A stretch of DNA of 47,702 nucleotides from CAYJHC01 sp964369805 (GTDB lineage: Bacteria > Bacillota > Clostridia > Peptostreptococcales > Anaerovoracaceae), in the NCBI GenBank assembly GCA_964369805.1, contig CAYJFM010000015.1, forward strand, positions 1-47,702, given 5' to 3'. Shown here piece after piece: positions 41,383 through 47,702 of the stretch. Both the position numbers and the translations under genes were made by a program. Within the stretch, counting starts at the first letter, position 1, and each line of letters starts with the position of its first letter. The notes under the pieces were generated by a model. It was given only the letters and a program-made list of their open reading frames with translations, did not search any database and had not been told where the DNA came from.

Positions 41383-42596
41383 TTTACCTCACCACCCTTC
41401 TCGTAATATTCTCGTTTTTCTTCTTGCATAAGCTTGTCCGCTTTTTCTAATATTTTAAGCATATCTCGCTCAAGGTCATCTTTTCCAACAAAGGCACAGC
41501 CAATATTAGCACGAACACAATAATTTTCATTTACATCTTCAGCTTGCAATTTCTTCTTCATTCTATCAACAAGTATTTGCAAGTCCTTTTCTTCTACATC
41601 AAATAGTATTACTAAAAACTCATCCCCACCTATTCGTCCTACAAAATCATCAGCACGAATACTGTTTTTTAATACATTTGCTACGCAAGTTATATACTCA
41701 TCTCCTATGTTGTGTCCATATTTATCGTTCACCTGCTTTAATGCAACTAAGTCACTATACACAACAGCGAAGTTAGCCTTATCTTGCTTACATAACTCTT
41801 CAAGCTTATTGTAAATAAATCTCTTATTATAAAGCCTAGTCAGCTCATCAGTATATAATTTTTGCTCTGCTAAGGATTGTCTCTTTTGATTTTCCTTATG
41901 CAGTGCATCCGCCTGATCAGACTTCCTTTTATATGAATGTAAGCTAACTAATCGTACATTAAAGAAAAATAAACAATAAAAAGATACACCCATAATCATT
42001 ACACTAGTTATGGTTGCATACAAATATCGATTATATAGCTCGTTAGTGAGTGATACCCAAAGTACAATATATAAATACACAGTCATAATGATAGCTGCAC
42101 TAGTTACAACTTCTGAATATAGCTTTGTCAAAGACATCCCTTTTAATTTTTCCATTGGCACTAACTTATCTATAAGTATTAAAAGTGAAATCAGAATCAA
42201 ATATGTTACAAAATTGTTTGCATAAAACGTGTCCTTGTTTTGAAAAACTTCCAATGCAGGTGTTGATGTAATATGCGCAAAACAGACAAGCACCAAAACA
42301 CTAATGGAAGTAATGTTAAATGCAAATACTGACGCACCAAAACTTACTTGCCTTATAGTAGACTTTGCGATTCCAACAAATTCCAAAAATAGCAAGGCCC
42401 CCAGACCTATGAAAATACCTATCACAGAAGATCCTATTGAATATAATATGTAAAAAAAGGCTACATTTATTATAGATATTACTAGGCAATCCCATCTATG
42501 CTTTGATGTGCCTGCTAATATTTTTTTTGCAAATTTTAAAGCTAAATAATAATATATTACCATGACACAAATTCCTAATACCAGTTGTATAGACAT
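41379..42596 (-). CDS. membrane diguanylate cyclase (GGDEF) with I-site
   Basis: 405 residues, similar in layout to the next gene: six or seven membrane segments (about 5-215), a short coiled coil (about 222-245) and a GGDEF domain (about 248-400). Seen: DELTRLYNKRF, YSDLVALKQVND with the metal Asp, GHNIGDEY and an intact RIGGDEFLVI. In contrast to its neighbour it has the inhibitory RxxD site (RADD) five residues before the motif, so it should be feedback-inhibited by cyclic di-GMP. ATG 42596 has AAAGGGGG upstream. It follows the phosphodiesterase gene by 70 nt. Confidence 0.9.
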   Translation of the reverse strand: MSIQLVLGICVMVIYYYLALKFAKKILAGTSKHRWDCLVISIINVAFFYILYSIGSSVIGIFIGLGALLFLEFVGIAKSTIRQVSFGASVFAFNITSISVLVLVCFAHITSTPALEVFQNKDTFYANNFVTYLILISLLILIDKLVPMEKLKGMSLTKLYSEVVTSAAIIMTVYLYIVLWVSLTNELYNRYLYATITSVMIMGVSFYCLFFFNVRLVSLHSYKRKSDQADALHKENQKRQSLAEQKLYTDELTRLYNKRFIYNKLEELCKQDKANFAVVYSDLVALKQVNDKYGHNIGDEYITCVANVLKNSIRADDFVGRIGGDEFLVILFDVEEKDLQILVDRMKKKLQAEDVNENYCVRANIGCAFVGKDDLERDMLKILEKADKLMQEEKREYYEKGGEVK

Positions 42597-42666
42597 TTTA
42601 GACTACCCCCTTTCTAAATAAACTATTCCTTAAGACTCCCACATTTATGATTGTCTTCCTGATTTG

Positions 42667-45345
42667 TTATTTTTGATATTTTTTTCTTTCTTCTCTTAAC
42701 TTACTATCCATTTTTACATAATCTGTTATGTCCATAATTGAAAAATAGAACCTTTTTTCTCCATTTTCACTAAGAGCAATTCTTCCGTTTAGCTTAAAAG
42801 TGTGTTCTTCTCCTGATTTAATATTAAACCTATTAATCAGCTCCATGTTTCCTTCAGGATCATTTTTCATCTGTTCTTCGAGTATTCTATTTGCCTCTAA
42901 CTGACTTTCAGAATCCATCATTCTTAATCCTTCATTTTGAAAAATATCACGAACTTCTTCTCTCGTATACCCAATCATTTTAAAATAATAATCATTAGCC
43001 TCTACTATTGTAAAATTCTCATCCATGTTAACGATTAATAGTCCGCAAGGCGCAAAGGTATTTGCGAATTTTATATTATTTATATTACGTATTATGGATG
43101 TATTTCTATATCTACTGTCAGAGTCTTCAAGCATTGAAGATTTATGCTTATCTTCAAATTCACTTATAGGCATCGGCTTTGCATGCACATACCCTTGTAT
43201 TGCATCACAATTCATGGTTTTCAGTAATTCAACTTGCTCCAGTGTTTCTATTCCCTCCGCAACAACAAGCATCCCAAGGTTGTGCGACATCTTAACAATA
43301 CTATCTATAAGCAGGTCGTCTCTAAGCTCATTTTTGCTATTAGCAAAAAAACTCCTATCCATCTTAAGTGTATCTACATTAAGATTTTTTAGCATACCCA
43401 GCGATGAGTATCCTGCTCCAAAATCATCGATTGATATCTTAAATCCATTTTCACGTAAGTCTCTAAATAGTTGCTCTATCGTTCCCTCATTTACTATAGT
43501 TGCTGACTCCGTTAACTCTATTTCTATACACTCATGAGGTACATTGTGCTTATCGGCTATAGCTACTACTCCATCTACGAAGAAGGGGTTTTCTAAATTC
43601 AGTCGTGAGCAGTTTACCGAAATTCTAACTTCCCCCAGACCTTCGTCCATCCAGCGCCTAATGAGTTTGCAAACTGCTTCCAGCATGTATCTATCTAGGT
43701 CTACAATAAACCCATTACGCTCAAAAAGTGGAATGAAATCATTAGGGTACATAATGTTGCCATCCCCTTCTATCCAACGTACAAGAGCTTCCGCACCTAC
43801 TAGCCTGTCATCATAGGTACTAAATTTAGGTTGTAGATAAACTTTAAATTCTTCATTCTCAAGTGCTGACTTCATCTTGCTAATAACATCCGCCTCTACC
43901 AGCACCTTCTTTTTAAATTCATCATCATAATCACAGATAGCTTCACTTTTACTTGCTTTAGCTCTTAAATGTGCAAGATTAACTTTTGCAATTATATCAT
44001 CAATATCCGTTTCTCCCTCTTCAATTCTATATCTCCCTACTTTGTAAGTAGCGCTATAGTTTGCCACTTCAGGCACGTGGGTACCAAAATGAGAGTCAAC
44101 ATTATCCGTTAACACACTCAAGTTATCTAGTAGCCCTTTGCCTGAAAACATTACAAATTTATCACCACTGATTCTCGCAGTAATAAGACTTGGCTCATGA
44201 AGGCTCTCTGAAAAAGGCTTTATGGCTTTTAAAACATTATCTCCTATCTTGTGTCCAAACATTTCATTAATTGCCTTAAAATTTTCTATATCAAAGACTA
44301 CAATTGTGTATGGTTTGTTCTTGTTATTGGAAAGTTCTTCTTTCATTACTAATTTTAATTTAGCCATATTAGGTAATTCTGTTAGCGGATCATAGTACGC
44401 TACTTTTAGCATAGCTTTATTAGATCTTATCTGTGCAATACTAATATATATTACAAGTATTATAACAATCCAATATATTGCACCTCCCAAAGTATTTGAT
44501 AGTTCTACTGCGTCAACTAGAATTTTGCTCACCGCCTTAGCCTCTACATTAATAGCAAAGGCCCAATTAGTATTTTCGATTGGATAATAAACCATTACCT
44601 TTGGGGTTCCATAATAGTCATAATAGAACCCTCCATTCTCATCTGCAAGAACCGCTTCTTGTGCTATCTTAATGTTCTTTGAGCCCATCTCAGATAAGTC
44701 ATTTTCGGGTATTGCCTCCATACCAATCTGGTTTGCGCTCGTTGAAAAAATAAGTTTCAAATTATTATCAATAATAAACACATCCCCAGTCTCTCCCACA
44801 GCGGCCTCTATTGACTCAAAAAAGTCCTCTAAAGTTATTTCGCCCCATAAAACAGATATTACCTCTCCTTCTTCTATAATCGGCACAGCAATTTCAAAAC
44901 TTATTTTGTCCATTTCATAATCTACATTAGGCCTTGATACAAATTCTACGTTTTTAAGTGCACTCAAAAAAGACTCATTTGCTTTAAAATCCTGAGTTGC
45001 CCCTGAGGTAGAAACACCTTCTCCTTCCAATGTGATATAGTATAATTCATTAAATTCTTCCGCTTGAGATTGCTCAGCAAGAGATGACCATATTTTTTCC
45101 GAAGAAATATCATTCTCTTCTATATGATCTGCTAAAAGAGTTAAGTCTGCTTCTGCCTCCTCTAGCGTTTCTTCTAGCCTGTACTCAAGTTGTGCCCCAA
45201 CTTGTTTCATTTCGCTGAGAGTTGCATCTATAATTGCATCATTAAGGTTGCTTTTAGATATATTTATAAATGTCCCGATGGTTACAACAGCAAAAAAAAC
45301 TATTACTGTTACTACAACCTTAGGGTATATTTTTTTAAATTTCAT
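42667..45345 (-). CDS. Cache-GGDEF-EAL-PAS cyclic-di-GMP phosphodiesterase
   Basis: 892 residues. Order: membrane segment (about 8-28), extracytoplasmic dCache-like sensor (about 35-285), membrane segment (about 293-313), GGDEF domain (about 325-485) with the motif changed to SGDKF, EAL domain (about 500-745), PAS domain (about 770-885). The EAL site is complete: AEALVRW, Asn in SVNCSR, Glu in IELTES, DDFGAGYSSL, Lys in DTLKMDRSF, VAEGIET and QGY, so it should hydrolyse cyclic di-GMP. The GGDEF part probably binds GTP and regulates. I start at ATG 45345 (GGAGAACATGT before it); a frame from 45504 adds 53 residues upstream of the first membrane segment and is unlikely. The protein ends right after the PAS domain. 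Confidence 0.9.
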   Translation of the reverse strand: MKFKKIYPKVVVTVIVFFAVVTIGTFINISKSNLNDAIIDATLSEMKQVGAQLEYRLEETLEEAEADLTLLADHIEENDISSEKIWSSLAEQSQAEEFNELYYITLEGEGVSTSGATQDFKANESFLSALKNVEFVSRPNVDYEMDKISFEIAVPIIEEGEVISVLWGEITLEDFFESIEAAVGETGDVFIIDNNLKLIFSTSANQIGMEAIPENDLSEMGSKNIKIAQEAVLADENGGFYYDYYGTPKVMVYYPIENTNWAFAINVEAKAVSKILVDAVELSNTLGGAIYWIVIILVIYISIAQIRSNKAMLKVAYYDPLTELPNMAKLKLVMKEELSNNKNKPYTIVVFDIENFKAINEMFGHKIGDNVLKAIKPFSESLHEPSLITARISGDKFVMFSGKGLLDNLSVLTDNVDSHFGTHVPEVANYSATYKVGRYRIEEGETDIDDIIAKVNLAHLRAKASKSEAICDYDDEFKKKVLVEADVISKMKSALENEEFKVYLQPKFSTYDDRLVGAEALVRWIEGDGNIMYPNDFIPLFERNGFIVDLDRYMLEAVCKLIRRWMDEGLGEVRISVNCSRLNLENPFFVDGVVAIADKHNVPHECIEIELTESATIVNEGTIEQLFRDLRENGFKISIDDFGAGYSSLGMLKNLNVDTLKMDRSFFANSKNELRDDLLIDSIVKMSHNLGMLVVAEGIETLEQVELLKTMNCDAIQGYVHAKPMPISEFEDKHKSSMLEDSDSRYRNTSIIRNINNIKFANTFAPCGLLIVNMDENFTIVEANDYYFKMIGYTREEVRDIFQNEGLRMMDSESQLEANRILEEQMKNDPEGNMELINRFNIKSGEEHTFKLNGRIALSENGEKRFYFSIMDITDYVKMDSKLREERKKYQK

Positions 45346-45595
45346 ACATGTTCTCCAGGTAAATCTACGTAAAATATTACGTGTCACATTTATATATTCC
45401 TTTTTATTATATAAAAATTTACTCACAAAAGCAATATTACCTAATATGTTCTTCCTAATTTCACACAACTTACATAAATTAAAAAAAGCAATTAAATAGG
45501 ACATACCTCTGCAACTAAGTTCACTATACCAAATTAGTCTTTTAGTTTAATACAGAACTCTACGTATGTCCTTTTTATAATATTCTTATTTTTAA
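45346..45595. other. non-coding stretch upstream of the phosphodiesterase gene
   Basis: 250 nt that hold the structured element above and an AT-rich leader before ATG 45345. A frame on the minus strand reaches to 45504 but has no ribosome site. No clear promoter pair could be chosen with confidence. Confidence 0.5.
45498..45572 (-). ncRNA. candidate structured RNA between the ACT gene and the phosphodiesterase gene
   Basis: A 9-bp perfect outer stem (AGGACATAC at 45572... read on the minus strand as 45572-45564, pairing with 45506-45498 ) encloses an inner arm of about 14 pairs (AGTTCTGTATTAAA side with TTTGGTATAG and AACT, one 2-nt bulge) capped by a 12-nt loop. Several inner pairs are G-U only on the minus strand, which argues for function as minus-strand RNA. 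It starts 24 nt after the ACT stop and a T-rich run follows about 10 nt later. It does not match a cyclic-di-GMP riboswitch that I know. It could be an unusual terminator. Confidence 0.4.
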
Positions 45596-45961
45596 TTACT
45601 TTATAACGTAACCTTTCTCTTCTAGTTCAAATAAAGCCTTATCCATATGCTCTTTTTTTACTAGCACATAGTCAGTGTTGTATGTGGAAACTGCAAATAT
45701 CCCTATGGCTGCATCAGCGAGTATAGTGCTTATCTTTGACAAAATTCCAACAAGGGCAAAATCCAACTCTCCTTGAATCCTAAATCCTCTCCATCCCTTA
45801 TCACAATGGGTGACATTTGATGGGACACTTGAAACCTCACAAACTACCGAATGTTCTTCATCGGTTTTGCCTATAAAGAGAAAATCACTTCCATAATCCA
45901 CTTTTGAGAAATCCTCTACTTTACATATTGCAAAATCTTTATCTAACACTAATAATTCCAT
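45596..45961 (-). CDS. ACT-domain (CASTOR/ACT_7-type) protein
   Basis: 121 residues made of two small ACT-like halves. The second half (about 58-121) has the pattern GFRIQGELDFALVGILSKISTILADAAIGIFAVSTYNTDYVLVKKEHMDKAL, typical of ACT_7 domains in which the acidic and backbone groups of the ILSKIS loop bind an amino acid. The first half (about 1-55) is a degenerate companion strand set. These stand-alone proteins are presumed amino-acid sensors without enzyme activity. It lies 69 nt after the surface-protein gene and before a possible structured RNA. The partner is unknown. Confidence 0.85.
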   Translation of the reverse strand: MELLVLDKDFAICKVEDFSKVDYGSDFLFIGKTDEEHSVVCEVSSVPSNVTHCDKGWRGFRIQGELDFALVGILSKISTILADAAIGIFAVSTYNTDYVLVKKEHMDKALFELEEKGYVIK

Positions 45962-46030
45962 ATCTATTCCTTGCCTTTCTATTTTTCAACGTACTATAAT
46001 TCGAAATATTCTACTCTTTTATTTATAAGC

Positions 46031-47503
46031 TTATAACCATTTTCTCCTAAACATTACCATGATTCCTAAAATCGATGCCATAACAATTGCCACAGCTACA
46101 TATATATTTATGCCATAACCAGTTTCTGGCACTGAAGCTTGGGTCGGTTCAGGTTTAGGCTCTGAAGTGGCTGTTTCAGCTGTAACAGAAAAGGTTCCCC
46201 TAGCCGTTCCATAATCTACGTTTATTATTTCTATAGAGTAAGTTCCTGGATTTAAACTAGCTGTGTATTCGCTAGATAAAATAGTAATTGTACTTCCTAC
46301 TTCATATACTACCTCAGTTGAAGGAACTTCTACCCCTCCAACTCTAGTTGTTGTTTCATTTTCCTGATAAGGCATTGTTACCTTAAATTTAAGAGTTTCT
46401 CCCTGCTTAATTACCTGCCCATCTCCTTCCATAATCTGAGGAATCATTGATAGATATGGATATCCATTATTAAAGTTAGAGTCTATAGCAAATGGTTCAA
46501 TTGCACTCGAACTCTCATTTAATTTGTCCTTAAACTCAGGTGTTACCATTTGCTCTAGCGTCGCGCCTTCTATCCCTCCAGTATATATGGTTCCATTGTT
46601 TCCTTTCCCTATAACTAGATTTCCATTATTCCCGTAGCTATTAGTTATATTAGAATACTCATCACTTCCAATTAAACTCCCCACATTTGAGCTTCCTTTT
46701 ACAGTTCCAGAGTAATAGCTATTGGTAATTATAGCTGAAATCCCACGTCCAATTAATCCTCCTGCGTTATTTGCATTTGTAGAAACTGAGCCCGCAGCAT
46801 AGCTGCTTCCTATTGAAATATCTTCACCATACCCCGCTAATGCTCCCACAGTGCTCCCACTAGAATTTACACTTCCATAAACATAACTATTTGTAATTTT
46901 GGCTGATTCTCCAAAGCCGATTAGCCCCCCTACCGAAGATTCTCCCGTTATATATCCTCCAGTAACATAGCAGCCTAAAACTATTGAGCTATCACCATAT
47001 CCAATTAGACCTCCTACACCATTATTCCCCTTTATATTGCAATTCTCAATCCCTATATTCTTCACAGTGGCTGAAGGATATGATGAATCACCTACATATC
47101 CAATTAAGCCAACATAATCATTAGTAGAGGATATATCCAAATTTGATATAGTATGATTGGCTCCATCTAAAACACCTAAGAAAGGCGACGAAATATTAGG
47201 GGTGTATATTCTTATCCCTATCGGAGTCCATTCCTTGTTTGCTAAATTTATATCAGCACCTAAAGTGATGGTTTTATTATCAAAAGAATCTTTTAATATC
47301 ACAGGGTCTGTTCCATTTGTAATTTGTGCTAGCCCCGCTAATTCCTCTGCAGTATTTATTATAAACTCTGTGTCCGTAGTATTATACCATCCTGTATCCA
47401 CCGTTCCATCCCATGTGTCTATGTCCCCTGCTGCAAAGGCTTTAGTAGGCATAATTGCAAACATTAACATAGATATTACTACTAAAACTATGATTTTTTT
47501 CAT
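46031..47503 (-). CDS. GLUG-repeat surface protein with sortase-type VPETG anchor
   Basis: 490 residues: signal peptide (1-24), an entry segment with FIINTAEELAGLAQI (about 46-60) and TLGADINLANKEWTPIG, then about six GLUG-type beta repeats (about 110-300) of the form VGGLIGYGDSSxIxNSYVxG, a spacer, a beta-sandwich-like domain (about 350-440), a Pro/Glu/Thr-rich linker, then VPETG, a hydrophobic segment (about 466-484) and a basic RRKWL end. The last three parts are the layout of a cell-wall sorting signal, with Val in place of Leu in LPxTG. GLUG repeats are found in secreted adhesins and peptidases. No sortase is encoded here. ATG 47503 has GAGGAGAT upstream and its promoter lies at 47593-47621. 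Confidence 0.85.
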   Translation of the reverse strand: MKKIIVLVVISMLMFAIMPTKAFAAGDIDTWDGTVDTGWYNTTDTEFIINTAEELAGLAQITNGTDPVILKDSFDNKTITLGADINLANKEWTPIGIRIYTPNISSPFLGVLDGANHTISNLDISSTNDYVGLIGYVGDSSYPSATVKNIGIENCNIKGNNGVGGLIGYGDSSIVLGCYVTGGYITGESSVGGLIGFGESAKITNSYVYGSVNSSGSTVGALAGYGEDISIGSSYAAGSVSTNANNAGGLIGRGISAIITNSYYSGTVKGSSNVGSLIGSDEYSNITNSYGNNGNLVIGKGNNGTIYTGGIEGATLEQMVTPEFKDKLNESSSAIEPFAIDSNFNNGYPYLSMIPQIMEGDGQVIKQGETLKFKVTMPYQENETTTRVGGVEVPSTEVVYEVGSTITILSSEYTASLNPGTYSIEIINVDYGTARGTFSVTAETATSEPKPEPTQASVPETGYGINIYVAVAIVMASILGIMVMFRRKWL

Positions 47504-47592
47504 ATAATCTCCTCCTCAGAATATTGTTTTTTCTCTTTAGCTTAAGTCTTTAAGCCACTTTTAAAGTGAGTTTATTTTTCTGCTCACATTTT

Positions 47593-47621
47593 AGTCTAGC
47601 ATATCTAAGTTTTTAAGACAA
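47593..47621 (-). promoter_or_regulatory. promoter for the GLUG surface protein
   Basis: Minus strand: TTGTCT (47621-47616), 17-nt spacer, TAGACT (47598-47593), each four of six to consensus. It leaves a leader of about 85 nt with a small CACTT-TTA-AAGTG hairpin. The remaining bases to 47702 show no gene. Confidence 0.45.
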
Positions 47622-47702
47622 GAGAAGTTCTCTCACCCTTTCCTTTGTTTTCTACTTCCCTATGGTACAGGTGTAATGTCTAGGCCCATTTTCTGATTGG
47701 CA

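Noticed and set aside
45346..45504. A 53-residue N-terminal extension of the phosphodiesterase
   Set aside because: No ribosome site at 45504, while ATG 45345 has GGAGA upstream and directly precedes the first membrane segment.
45346..45595. Cyclic-di-GMP riboswitch upstream of the phosphodiesterase
   Set aside because: Neither the GEMM-I nor the class II core motifs are present; only the unclassified stem structure is seen.
1..47702. Mobile element, prophage, CRISPR array or tRNA genes
   Set aside because: I saw no transposase, integrase, phage structural gene, spaced direct-repeat array or tRNA-like cloverleaf.

Overview
The window reads as chromosomal DNA of a low-GC Gram-positive anaerobe, most likely class Clostridia. 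The grounds are the AT-rich sequence, strong GGAGG-type ribosome binding sites, a two-subunit oxygen-sensitive L-serine dehydratase, a Rho / DUF1385-PrmC block, a PadR-DUF1700-DUF4097 operon, DUF5685 and DUF4914 proteins, and a sortase-type surface protein. Genus cannot be fixed from the sequence alone. I see no tRNA, rRNA, CRISPR array, insertion sequence or prophage. One run of ten Ns (35566-35575) interrupts a marR gene.

Layout, left to right. 1-4000 (minus): a tight run DUF5685 > J-domain/TPR protein > small membrane protein > diverged DapB > LCP-family glycopolymer transferase (cut by the window edge). 4074-5957 (minus): a DUF4914 protein with a PEPCK-like P-loop. 6326-10817 (minus): an SPFH protein with four C-terminal zinc ribbons, a double zinc-ribbon membrane protein, a previously unlisted 53-residue membrane peptide, a shortened zinc-ribbon paralogue and a TPM-domain protein. 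This matches the ydjI/ydjG/ydjH part of the Bacillus pspA-ydjGHI locus, but without pspA.

11041-22464 (minus) is the most striking region: eight genes with almost no spacing, led by one good promoter. In order of transcription they are a DUF3048 lipoprotein, an FHA-SEDS (FtsW/RodA) fusion, a class B penicillin-binding protein, a glutamate-1-semialdehyde-aminomutase-like protein whose catalytic lysine is asparagine, a tandem class II aldolase with one intact and one degenerate domain, a binding-protein/7TM sensor that lacks a kinase core, a NarX-type histidine kinase and a LuxR-type response regulator. I infer a unit that couples peptidoglycan synthesis to sensing of an extracytoplasmic ligand. 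I do not recognise this combination.

22620-27554: an SSS-family sodium symporter and a tandem SnoaL-like protein, divergent from sdaAB-sdaAA, with a perfect 12-bp palindrome between them; then a hotdog thioesterase. 27868-32429: a PHP phosphoesterase, then a DUF1385-PrmC fusion and rho. 32699-39060: an Amidase_6 lipoprotein, an ArsP/YraQ-like permease behind an ArsR-like operator, marR-MATE efflux with two MarR-type operator copies, and padR-DUF1700-DUF4097 with a self-overlapping operator. 39285-45345: tyrA, then two overlapping membrane diguanylate cyclases and a Cache-GGDEF-EAL-PAS phosphodiesterase, i.e. a local cyclic-di-GMP module. 45596-47503: an ACT-domain protein, a candidate structured RNA downstream of it, and a GLUG-repeat surface protein ending in a VPETG sorting motif.
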